DNA of 5,689 bases from Syntrophomonadaceae bacterium. Its GTDB lineage: Bacteria; Bacillota; Dethiobacteria; DTU022. The DNA lies in NCBI GenBank assembly GCA_007136055.1, contig SLHT01000112.1, positions 1 to 5,689 of the forward strand, given 5' to 3'. The notes under the pieces were generated by a model. It was not told the DNA's origin. It saw only the letters and a list, made by a program, of their open reading frames with translations, and did not search any database. This document shows positions 1 through 5,689 of the stretch, in pieces (position 1 is the first letter of the stretch; each line of letters begins with the position of its first letter). A program made the translations under genes and the position numbers.

Positions 1-337
1 AATCAAGGCGGCTTAATTTGGTCACACCATCTACCAGCACAGATACCTCTTCGCCAAACTCTTCCCGGATATCTTCAATGGTCCGCCCTGTATCTTCAAC
101 TACATCATGCAGCAGGCCGGCGATGATGGTCATCAGGTCGAGTTCCAGTTCGGTCAGGATCAAGGCTACCCCGAGGGGATGGGTAATATAAGACTCTCCC
201 GATTCGCGAAGCTGGCCGGAATGAGCCTCCACTGAATACTGATAAGCTTTTTCAACCAGGTTCCAATCTTTTAAATCGGGATAATAACGCTGGATCCTTT
301 TTTTGAGTTCATTTAGTTTTTGTTCTTTAACAGTCAT
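1..337 (-). CDS. relA: Bifunctional (p)ppGpp synthetase/hydrolase (RelA/SpoT, Rel), N-terminal part
   Basis: Rel enzymes make and destroy (p)ppGpp, the stringent-response alarmone, in the cytoplasm. Only 112 codons of a protein normally about 720-740 aa are present; the rest runs off the left edge. They cover the start of the HD hydrolase domain: G-Q-L-R-E-S-G-E at 41-48, H53 in T-H-P-L-G-V-A, and L-L-H-D-V-V-E-D-T at 75-83 with H77, D78, E81 and D82. These fall at the same residue numbers as in the Streptococcus dysgalactiae Rel structure, which supports both hydrolase competence and the ATG at 335-337. An in-frame ATG three codons upstream (344-346) is possible but overlaps the end of the best ribosome site AAGGA (347-351), which lies 9 nt before the chosen ATG. 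Position 49 is Ser where Pro is usual. The synthetase and regulatory domains are outside the window. It follows recJ, as in many Firmicutes. Confidence 0.96.
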   Translation of the reverse strand, partial: MTVKEQKLNELKKRIQRYYPDLKDWNLVEKAYQYSVEAHSGQLRESGESYITHPLGVALILTELELDLMTIIAGLLHDVVEDTGRTIEDIREEFGEEVSVLVDGVTKLSRLD

Positions 338-346
338 TTTAACCAT

Positions 347-351
347 TCCTT
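347..351 (-). promoter_or_regulatory. Ribosome binding site of relA
   Basis: AAGGA on the minus strand is 9 nt before the ATG at 335-337. The alternative in-frame ATG at 344-346 abuts it and would need the weaker AGGGA at about 356-360, 9 nt upstream of that codon. The nearer site and the family residue numbering favour the downstream ATG. Confidence 0.5.
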
Positions 352-361
352 AAAGTCCCTC

Positions 362-414
362 ACCTGACAGGAAGTCCGGACACAGGTTAACTCTCCCGTC
401 CGGGCGGAAACCTG
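362..414 (-). promoter_or_regulatory. Competing inverted repeats in the relA leader
   Basis: In RNA order on the minus strand there are five short blocks: CAGGTT (414-409), CCGGAC (403-398), AACCTG (388-383), GTCCGG (381-376) and CAGGT (366-362). AACCTG can pair perfectly with the upstream CAGGTT, and its ACCTG part with the downstream CAGGT, but not both. CCGGAC pairs with GTCCGG and interleaves with either stem, allowing a pseudoknot. Stems are 5-6 bp (7 with G-U pairs). No U-run follows, so this does not look like a rho-independent terminator. It ends about 25 nt before the relA ATG. A folded or switching leader is inference. Confidence 0.35.
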
Positions 415-425
415 CTTCAACAATA

Positions 426-452
426 TCTATAATACTAAAAATTGGCTGTCAT
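426..452 (-). promoter_or_regulatory. Weak sigma-A-like promoter candidate upstream of relA
   Basis: On the minus strand ATGACA (447-452, close to TTGACA) is followed 15 nt later by TATAGA (426-431, four of six matches to TATAAT). The region between is AT-rich. The spacer is shorter than the ideal 17 nt, and overlapping TATTAT (429-434) gives an even shorter one. It is the best candidate in the 130-nt recJ-relA gap, and would give relA its own transcript with a leader of about 80 nt. Weak evidence. Confidence 0.25.
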
Positions 453-467
453 TTCTATAGCAATTCC

Positions 468-2897
468 TTACCTGCCGCTGAGATGATGGAAGTAAGCAGT
501 GATTTCTTCGAGGGATCCGTCGAGGAGCAGGCGCTGGAAGTACTCGCAACTTTCTATCAGTTCCCTGGTGGAACAGTAAGTGGAAGACAATTCGAGGCAG
601 TCGGGCCAGTTTTTCCTAATTTTTTCCCTCTCTGAAGAAAGACGGCCGCTTTCCAACAGGCTAATTTCGGTCAGGATGCTTTCAACACGGTCCCAGAAAC
701 TGTTTGCAGGCTTAACTTTTAATACTTGCCCGACCTTGCCCGGAAAGGTTATTTCCATTCCGTCGGCGGCAGTTTCAGCCAGGGCGGCAACGATCGTTTC
801 CAACATCTCCGCCGAAGGAAGAGACATATCAATTAACCGGCAGTTTTGCTCCTGGTCTTCATTGTTATAGAGAAGGTATACTTTAAGTTTGCCATCTTTG
901 TAGCTGCCTTTAAAAATCGGTTCAACTACACTTTCGTGAAGGGGCAAATCAAAGAGCAAAAGCGTTTCGGCTTCTTCAGGCAGGTCGGCCCTGCCGCCAT
1001 TCATTGCTCCGCTGGTAATCGTATAAGGACACTGTCTAACTGGACTTTTTTCTTTTATTTTATTTGCCCTCGAACGCGTAGCAGCAAAGATAATACAATT
1101 GCCTTCTTCCTGCCCGAGAATTTCTTTTGATAAGTCAAGACGTCTTTTACTGCCTCGAAGATCTATTATTTCCAGGTTACCGCTGGATAAAGTGTCGCTA
1201 TAGCTTAAATCTTTAACCTCGACATCCAGGGTCTTTTGGTCACGGAAAAAACCATTTTTCAACCCGAAAGCCAGGTCAACCCGGCGTCCTTTTTCCAGCT
1301 GCGCTTCCAGGTTGGCTGCGGAAAACATAATCGCGTCAAGAATCCTTTCGCCTTTCCGTACACTTAGCTTAAGATGTTTTTTATCAGCCCCGACCAAACG
1401 CAAGGAAGTAATTTCCCAATCCCTGCTGCCGAAAAGGGGCGTAGGATTTTCATTGCCAAAGGGCTGCAGCTGCTCTATGGCGCCAGCCAGTTCAAAGTCG
1501 ATTTCGCAGCCGTCCAGTTCTGCATCGATGTACAAGTTAGGGCTTACCCTGCTATCACCCATACCGCTAAGTGCATAGCAATTCAGGCTTTGGCGCAGTT
1601 GTTCGATTTTGCCTTCTTCGATTGTAAACCCTGCTGCCTGTTCATGGCCTCCGAAATGCTCCAGTAAAGAGGGACTACCGGAAAGGGCGGCGGTGATATC
1701 AAAACCGGGAAGACTGCGCGCTGAACCGCGACCCCGTCCATCTGCCAGGGCAATTAAAACAACTGGGCAGTTAAATTTATCAACCAACCGCGAGGCGACA
1801 ATACCGATTACACCATGATGCCAGTTTTCAGACGAAAGGGTAATTATTTTTGTTTCTTCACTGGAAAGGAGCTCAAGAGCAGCCTCTTCGGCCTCGATCA
1901 GGATTTTTTGTTCTATTGAGCGCCGCACCTGGTTAACCTCGTGCAATTGCACGGCCAGTTCTGCCGCTTTAGCCGTATCCTTTTCAAGCAGCAGTTGCGC
2001 CGCAGGCAGCGCTTCACCCATACGGCCCGCAGCATTAACCGCAGGAGCAAGCATAAAGGAAAGAGCTGAGCTGTTAATACGCTCCGACTCTAAGCGCACT
2101 GCATGGGACAGGGCTTTAAAACCGGGACGCTCGAGACCACGTATGATTTCTAAACCTAATGCTACAATAACCCTGTTTTCGCCAAGCAGAGGCACAACAT
2201 CGGCGGCTGTACCCAAAGCAGCCAAATCGAGCAAGCGCGAAGGGAAAAGATTACCTGACTTGTCCGTCAGGGCGACAGCAAGCTTAAATGCTATGCCCGC
2301 CCCTGAAAGTTCTTTAAAGGGGTATGGACATTCTTTTTGCAGCGGGTTAATCACCGCCACGGCTTCAGGCACATGTGCAAGAGGCTGGTGGTGATCGGTA
2401 ATGATTAGATCGAGGCCGATCTCCGAAGCATAGGCTGCTTCTTCAACAGCATTAATACCGCAATCAACAGTAACCACAAGCGAGGCTCCACTATCCTTAA
2501 ACTGCTTTAAAGGTTCGATGTGGAGGCCGTATCCCTCGTCAAAACGGCTGGGCAAAAAAAAGTCGACCTTACCGCCGAGTGCTTGTAAAGTTTCAACCAG
2601 GATGACCGCTGCAGTGATACCATCAGCATCGTAATCACCGTAAATGACAATCTTTTCTCTATCCCCGACCGCTTTAAGCAGCCTGGAAACTGCCTGTTCC
2701 ATGCCACGCATCAGCCAGGGCGAATGAAGCTGATCGGCTGACGGACATAAAAATGCCCCGGCCAGCCTGGAATCTTCGATCCCACGACTAAGCAGCAGCC
2801 GGGCCAGAGCATGTGGAACATTTAGTTTTTTAGCCAGGTCATGAGCGCGATCGCGATCATGTTCAGGCCAAACCCACTGTTTACCGTTCAGGCTCAT
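468..2897 (-). CDS. recJ: Single-stranded-DNA-specific exonuclease RecJ
   Basis: RecJ degrades single-stranded DNA 5' to 3' in recombination, mismatch and base-excision repair, in the cytoplasm, using divalent metal ions. The 809-aa protein has the full DHH phosphoesterase core: Y-G-D-Y-D-A-D-G at 86-93, V-T-V-D-C-G with D145, T-D-H-H at 167-170, L-G-T-A-A-D-V-V at 228-235 and N-A-A-G-R-M-G at 288-294. The DHHA1 domain follows with G-G-H-E-Q-A-A-G at 416-423, then an OB-fold DNA-binding region (about 455-565). About 235 more residues (575-809) form the Firmicutes-type RecJ C-terminal extension absent from the 577-aa E. coli enzyme; B. subtilis RecJ is about 786 aa. All catalytic motifs are intact. 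The start ATG lies inside the LapA-like gene with GAGGA 5 nt upstream. relA follows after a 130-nt gap; the usual neighbour apt is not between them. Confidence 0.98.
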   Translation of the reverse strand: MSLNGKQWVWPEHDRDRAHDLAKKLNVPHALARLLLSRGIEDSRLAGAFLCPSADQLHSPWLMRGMEQAVSRLLKAVGDREKIVIYGDYDADGITAAVILVETLQALGGKVDFFLPSRFDEGYGLHIEPLKQFKDSGASLVVTVDCGINAVEEAAYASEIGLDLIITDHHQPLAHVPEAVAVINPLQKECPYPFKELSGAGIAFKLAVALTDKSGNLFPSRLLDLAALGTAADVVPLLGENRVIVALGLEIIRGLERPGFKALSHAVRLESERINSSALSFMLAPAVNAAGRMGEALPAAQLLLEKDTAKAAELAVQLHEVNQVRRSIEQKILIEAEEAALELLSSEETKIITLSSENWHHGVIGIVASRLVDKFNCPVVLIALADGRGRGSARSLPGFDITAALSGSPSLLEHFGGHEQAAGFTIEEGKIEQLRQSLNCYALSGMGDSRVSPNLYIDAELDGCEIDFELAGAIEQLQPFGNENPTPLFGSRDWEITSLRLVGADKKHLKLSVRKGERILDAIMFSAANLEAQLEKGRRVDLAFGLKNGFFRDQKTLDVEVKDLSYSDTLSSGNLEIIDLRGSKRRLDLSKEILGQEEGNCIIFAATRSRANKIKEKSPVRQCPYTITSGAMNGGRADLPEEAETLLLFDLPLHESVVEPIFKGSYKDGKLKVYLLYNNEDQEQNCRLIDMSLPSAEMLETIVAALAETAADGMEITFPGKVGQVLKVKPANSFWDRVESILTEISLLESGRLSSEREKIRKNWPDCLELSSTYCSTRELIESCEYFQRLLLDGSLEEITAYFHHLSGR

Positions 2898-3321
2898 CCG
2901 GTTCCTCTTCCGTTTCTACTTCGGCAGCAGGGCTTTCACCAGGCTGAATTTCTTCCTGAAATTTTTCATTCTGTTCAGCCTCTTTTTGATCTTCTGTTTC
3001 TTCTTCAGGCACAGAAACAGCCTTGTTTAATTCGGCTTCAAGAAAAATCTTTTCTTCTTCCAAAGCTTTAAGCTGCTTTTGCAGGTCCTCATTCTTGCGC
3101 CTCATCTCACGAAAAGAAATAGCGGTGCGGATACTGCGAAAAATAGCAAAAAACCCCATCACAAGGGCGCCTACAAAAGCAGATCCAAGAATCAACAGGA
3201 TCAGCGATACTTCAGCACGTCCAAAAATATAGCTAACAGTTACCGGTTCGTTATTAGCCAGAGCAACTATGGCAATAATCAAGATGAAAACAAGGGCTAA
3301 AATCAGGTAAAAGGAACCCAT
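2881..3321 (-). CDS. LapA-domain (DUF1049) small membrane protein with acidic tail
   Basis: A 146-aa protein with two hydrophobic segments at about 4-22 and 38-62, separated by a short loop containing N-N-E-P-V-T-V, which matches the LapA/DUF1049 family layout. A basic stretch (62-76) follows, then a probable coiled coil (about 70-103) and a low-complexity tail in which 19 of the last 43 residues are Glu or Asp. The basic residues after the second segment suggest both ends face the cytoplasm. Family members include E. coli LapA (lipopolysaccharide-assembly context) and B. subtilis YrvD, encoded next to recJ; the Firmicutes role is not known, so no lipopolysaccharide function should be inferred. 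The start is supported by a strong AAGGAGG at 3329-3335 with 7 nt spacing. Its 3' end overlaps the recJ start by 17 nt. The family call rests on topology, loop motif and gene position. Confidence 0.82.
   Translation of the reverse strand: MGSFYLILALVFILIIAIVALANNEPVTVSYIFGRAEVSLILLILGSAFVGALVMGFFAIFRSIRTAISFREMRRKNEDLQKQLKALEEEKIFLEAELNKAVSVPEEETEDQKEAEQNEKFQEEIQPGESPAAEVETEEEPDEPER
2903..2907 (-). promoter_or_regulatory. Ribosome binding site of recJ inside the LapA-like gene
   Basis: GAGGA on the minus strand, 5 nt before the recJ ATG (2895-2897), is formed by Glu codons of the acidic tail of the upstream protein. It supports this start and suggests coupling of recJ translation to its neighbour. 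Confidence 0.65.
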
Positions 3322-3328
3322 TAGTTTC

Positions 3329-3335
3329 CCTCCTT
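3329..3335 (-). promoter_or_regulatory. Strong ribosome binding site of the LapA-like gene
   Basis: AAGGAGG on the minus strand, 7 nt before the ATG at 3319-3321, is the strongest Shine-Dalgarno in the window. It sits in the short secF-lapA gap and fixes the start of the small gene. Confidence 0.8.
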
Positions 3336-3337
3336 AA

Positions 3338-3350
3338 TAGTATAATACTA
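3338..3350 (-). repeat. AT-rich perfect palindrome over the secF stop codon
   Basis: The 13 bases are a perfect inverted repeat with a single central base (TAGTAT, A/T, ATACTA) and include the secF TAG stop. There is no U-run after it and the stem would be weak, so it is not a convincing terminator. It could be an operator-like site or chance in an AT-rich gap. Confidence 0.4.
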
Positions 3351-4274
3351 AGCCGCACGGCTGCGCTTCTGACCAAAACTAACATCCTGAAGGTTGAGCC
3401 ACAGGGGGCTTGCCACGAAAATAGAGGAATAGGTGCCAACTATAACGCCCAGAATCAGGGCAACAACAAAGACAACCAGGTCCAGGCTGCCGATGAAGTA
3501 GTGGAAACCAAACAACAGGGCCGTCAGGACAAACAGGGTGGTCAGTGAAGTATTTATTGAGCGGACCAGGTTTTGATTGATGCTTTCGTTTACCAGGGTT
3601 GAATAGTTGCCCTTCTTCTGATGCTTGATGTTCTCACGAATCCGGTCGAAGATCACAATAGTATCATTGACAGAATAACCAAAAACAGTGAGTATAGCGG
3701 CAACAAAGGGGACGTTGATCTCCATCTGCAGGATGGAAAAGATACCGATTACAATAATAATATTATGCAGCAGGGCAGCTATGGTGGCAAGGGCAAACTT
3801 GAATTCAAAGCGAAAGGTAATATAGCCGACCATCAGTAAAATTGCCACTGACAGGGACAGGATTGCCTGGCGGGCCAGCTCCCCTCCAATTACAGGGCCG
3901 ACGCTTTCAATTCGCAAATCTGCCGGGTCTAAAGCAGGCCAGCGATCCCTGAAGGCGCTTAAGATCATATCGCGCCGCTCTTCTTCAATATAGGAAGCCT
4001 TGATTACCAAACCTTCATCCGCGAGTTCGCCGCTTAAGTCTCTGCTCTGCACAACCTGAATCACCGCCCCTTCCAATTCTTCAAAGGGTGCAATTACCTC
4101 CTGGACTTCACCCATGGTAAAATCTTCACCCAGATTCAGATGCAGGACTGTTCCTCCTGTAAAATCTATACCTAAGTTTAAACCAAAAATAGTCAGCGAC
4201 AGAAAGCCGGCAATAACCAGCACTGCTGATAAAAAATATGCTTTGCGGCGGTTGCCAATAAAATTAATCTTCAT
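3348..4274 (-). CDS. secF: Protein translocase subunit SecF
   Basis: This 308-aa protein is the partner of SecD in the SecDF export motor, in the cytoplasmic membrane. It has an N-terminal membrane segment at about 14-32, the signature L-N-L-G-I-D-F-T-G-G at 32-41, a small extracytoplasmic domain to about 125, and the G-P-V-I-G motif at 126-130. Five further membrane segments lie between about 136 and 291. The conserved Y-S-V-N-D-T-I-V-I-F-D-R-I-R-E-N stretch is at 200-215 and the S-I-N-T-S-L-T-T loop at 239-246. Length and motif order are typical of stand-alone bacterial SecF; nothing key is missing. The ATG overlaps the secD TGA as ATGA, indicating translational coupling and matched amounts of the two subunits. 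Its ribosome site is G-rich (GGGGGTG, 4280-4286) rather than a canonical GGAGG. The stop is TAG, and a LapA-like gene follows after 26 nt. Confidence 0.97.
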   Translation of the reverse strand: MKINFIGNRRKAYFLSAVLVIAGFLSLTIFGLNLGIDFTGGTVLHLNLGEDFTMGEVQEVIAPFEELEGAVIQVVQSRDLSGELADEGLVIKASYIEEERRDMILSAFRDRWPALDPADLRIESVGPVIGGELARQAILSLSVAILLMVGYITFRFEFKFALATIAALLHNIIIVIGIFSILQMEINVPFVAAILTVFGYSVNDTIVIFDRIRENIKHQKKGNYSTLVNESINQNLVRSINTSLTTLFVLTALLFGFHYFIGSLDLVVFVVALILGVIVGTYSSIFVASPLWLNLQDVSFGQKRSRAA

Positions 4275-5509
4275 CCTCTCACCCCCACATAAACTCCGCT
4301 CCTGATCAGGCCGGCTTTAAAAGCAAGGCGCATCAGCAAACGCGTCAAGACTATTGCTGTAAACATGCTGCTTATGATTCCGATAAAGAGGGTTACCGCA
4401 AAACCTCTGACCGGGCCGCTGGCCAGGCTGAAGAGAATAACGGTGACAATCAGGGTGGTTATATTGGCATCGAGAATAGCCCGAAAAGCACGCTGAAAAC
4501 CGCCCTCCATAGCGCTGCGCGGTGTCCGCCCCGAACGCAGTTCATCTTTGATCCTTTCAAAGATAATTACATTGGCATCAACAGCCATTCCAATGGAAAG
4601 AATCAAACCGGCAATACCCGGCAAGGTCAGCGTTGTCGGCAGGTAAGTAAGAGCCCACAACACCAGGGACATGTAAAATACCAGGGCTACCCCGGCAATT
4701 AATCCGGCAACCCTGTAAATAATAATCATAAACAGCAGAACAAGGGCCAGCCCGATACCTGCCGCGTAAACGGCGATTTCTTCAGTGCGTTGACCGAGGG
4801 TCGGTCCAATCAAACGTGATTCCAGTTCACGCAGTTCAACGGGCAGGGCCCCACTGCGCAAAAGCAGGGCCAGTTCCGCTGCTTCTTCAAAGTCAAAAGT
4901 GCCGGTAATAGTTGCTTTTCCGTCAGAAATAATATTTCGAACGACAGGTTCGGAAATAACTATATCATCTATAACAATTGCAATCGGCTGATTAACAAAT
5001 TGTGCGGTTGCCGTAGCAAAAAGCCTGGCTCCTTCATTGTCAAATTCTATGCTGACAAAGGGATAGGGGCTATGTTCAGGAGCTCTTTCAGCCCTGGCAT
5101 TGACCAGGTTGGCTCCGGTAACAGCTACTTCGCCGTCAGGCCCGATAAATTCCAACATGGCTGTTCGTCCGATAATATCCCGTGCCTGCTGGACATCTTC
5201 TAAGTCGGGCAGTTCAACGCGAATACGGTTATCGCCCTGGGCCGCAATAACCGGTTCGGCAACCCCCAGCTCGTCGACACGCAGCCGAATAATTTCAATC
5301 GCCCGCTCTATAGCATCATCATCTATCTCACTATTTTCGGTTTCGACTGCTTCCATGAGAACGTACAGACCTCCGGCAATATCGAGGCCGCGCTTGATCC
5401 CCTCTTCTCTATCGGCCGCATTTTGAAAAGCAAAGTAACCTGAAGCGATAATTAACAGGCACAGGACAACTAGGATTATAACACGGCCCGGTTTTACTGC
5501 TGAATTCAA
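4271..5509 (-). CDS. secD: Protein translocase subunit SecD
   Basis: SecD is a polytopic RND-family membrane protein. With SecF it uses proton-motive force to pull preproteins out of SecYEG in the late stages of export. Numbered from the TTG start (412 aa): first membrane segment about 9-27; the family signature G-L-D-I-A-G-G at 41-47; an extracytoplasmic P1 domain from about 60 to 235; then five C-terminal membrane segments between about 246 and 397. The hallmark G-M-A-V-D-A-N-V-I-I-F-E-R motif is at 307-319, with the Asp of this segment implicated in proton use. It is about 200 residues shorter than E. coli SecD because the P1 head is small, as is usual in Firmicutes. The open frame reaches a GTG at 5518, but that codon overlaps the only good ribosome site (GGAGAG, 5518-5523), so the TTG at 5507-5509, 8 nt downstream, is preferred. 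The stop overlaps the secF ATG. Confidence 0.96.
   Translation of the reverse strand: MNSAVKPGRVIILVVLCLLIIASGYFAFQNAADREEGIKRGLDIAGGLYVLMEAVETENSEIDDDAIERAIEIIRLRVDELGVAEPVIAAQGDNRIRVELPDLEDVQQARDIIGRTAMLEFIGPDGEVAVTGANLVNARAERAPEHSPYPFVSIEFDNEGARLFATATAQFVNQPIAIVIDDIVISEPVVRNIISDGKATITGTFDFEEAAELALLLRSGALPVELRELESRLIGPTLGQRTEEIAVYAAGIGLALVLLFMIIIYRVAGLIAGVALVFYMSLVLWALTYLPTTLTLPGIAGLILSIGMAVDANVIIFERIKDELRSGRTPRSAMEGGFQRAFRAILDANITTLIVTVILFSLASGPVRGFAVTLFIGIISSMFTAIVLTRLLMRLAFKAGLIRSGVYVGVRG
4280..4286 (-). promoter_or_regulatory. Atypical G-rich ribosome binding site of secF
   Basis: The minus strand reads GGGGGTG followed by GAGAG/G and the secF ATG. It lies inside the last codons of secD and departs from GGAGG. 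With the ATGA overlap, secF translation probably relies partly on ribosomes finishing secD. Assignment of the exact pairing bases is inference. Confidence 0.45.
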
Positions 5510-5517
5510 ATATACCA

Positions 5518-5523
5518 CTCTCC
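5518..5523 (-). promoter_or_regulatory. Ribosome binding site deciding the secD start
   Basis: On the minus strand GGAGAG lies 8 nt before TTG (5507-5509), a normal Shine-Dalgarno spacing. The in-frame GTG at 5516-5518 shares its first base with this site and so would have no spacer. An ATG at 5523-5525 is out of frame. Hence TTG is the likely start, three codons shorter than the longest open frame. Confidence 0.6.
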
Positions 5524-5528
5524 ATTCT

Positions 5529-5689
5529 TTATACCCACAATAATTCCACGATTTCTTTTATTAATTCTTCATCATTAACCGGAACAAACGCAGCAGAACC
5601 GATAGCTGATGGCAAGACAAATATTAGATCACTTTCGCGGCGTTTTTTGTCTTGCCTTAGTTTATCGATTACTTTTCCTGCGGTCAAGT
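5529..5689 (-). CDS. aroB: 3-dehydroquinate synthase-like protein, C-terminal end (partial)
   Basis: Only the last 52 codons, ending in TAA, are in the window; the start lies beyond its right edge. The family converts DAHP to 3-dehydroquinate, the second step of the cytoplasmic shikimate pathway, using NAD and a divalent metal. What is visible is a family-like tail: a D-K-K triplet at fragment residues 13-15, then a hydrophobic strand ending in F-V-L-P (23-26), an I-G pair (29-30) and a closing helix rich in Glu, Leu and Ile. This closely resembles the end of AroB proteins (DKK, then a VLP/ILP-x-x-IG stretch, then a final helix). The catalytic and NAD-binding regions are not visible, so another sugar-phosphate cyclase of the same fold is possible. 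secD begins only 19 nt downstream, so the two are probably co-transcribed. The identification rests on recognising the tail alone. Confidence 0.75.
   Translation of the reverse strand, partial: LTAGKVIDKLRQDKKRRESDLIFVLPSAIGSAAFVPVNDEELIKEIVELLWV

Noticed and set aside
362..414. Rho-independent terminator after recJ
   Set aside because: The GC-containing inverted repeats here are not followed by a run of U on the minus strand, so a terminator is not supported.
338..467. T-box or other known riboswitch before relA
   Set aside because: The gap is only 130 nt and no T-box sequence or other recognised riboswitch core was found on reading it.
580..2394. Several plus-strand open frames of 69-97 codons opposite recJ
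   Set aside because: All overlap a full-length conserved RecJ on the other strand and show no family features; they are antisense shadows.
2507..2707. Minus-strand 66-codon frame inside recJ, overlapping the homopolymer
   Set aside because: It is an alternative frame of recJ with no domain; recJ itself is intact, so there is no sign of a frameshifted gene.
3338..3350. Terminator or hairpin after secF
   Set aside because: The palindrome is AT-only apart from two G/C pairs, with a one-base centre; it cannot form a stable hairpin and has no U-run.
3254..3439. Minus-strand 61-codon frame across the secF-lapA junction
   Set aside because: It overlaps both real genes in another frame and lacks a start signal; the strong AAGGAGG serves the LapA-like gene instead.
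5100..5426. Plus-strand 108-codon open frame opposite secD
   Set aside because: It lies wholly antisense to a well-conserved gene, has a Ser/Arg-rich shadow composition and no recognisable domain or ribosome site.

Overview
The window carries one tightly packed run of genes, all on the minus strand. In transcription order (high to low coordinate) they are: the 3' end of a 3-dehydroquinate synthase-like gene (aroB), secD, secF, a small LapA-domain membrane protein, recJ, and the 5' third or less of a relA/spoT-type bifunctional (p)ppGpp synthetase/hydrolase. The edge genes aroB and relA are cut by the window. No tRNA, rRNA, mobile element, CRISPR array or prophage gene is visible.

The order secD-secF-(LapA)-recJ-relA is characteristic of Firmicutes. 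Bacillus subtilis has the comparable order yrvD-recJ-apt-relA, with secDF nearby. SecD and SecF are separate proteins here, SecD is short (about 412 aa), RecJ has the Firmicutes-type C-terminal extension, and base composition is moderate (neither strongly AT-rich nor GC-rich). Together these suggest a Clostridia-like Firmicute, perhaps a Syntrophomonas/Desulfotomaculum/Dethiobacter-type anaerobe. Genus-level placement is inference.

Layout: 5529-5689, aroB 3' end; 4271-5509, secD, starting 19 nt after the aroB stop; 3348-4274, secF, coupled to secD through an ATGA overlap; 2881-3321, LapA-like gene after a 26-nt gap; 468-2897, recJ, whose start lies inside the LapA gene (17-nt overlap); 338-467, a 130-nt gap with a weak promoter candidate and a set of competing inverted repeats; 1-337, relA N-terminus. 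The spacing suggests aroB-secD-secF-lapA-recJ is one transcript, with relA either read through or also started from the 130-nt gap.

Functionally the block mixes shikimate synthesis, the SecDF proton-driven motor for late steps of protein export, a membrane protein of unknown role, the RecJ 5'-3' single-strand exonuclease for repair, and stringent-response control. This is conserved gene order rather than one pathway. I see no convincing novel system. The best leads are the alternative-pairing leader before relA, the absence of apt from between recJ and relA, and the aroB-secD junction.
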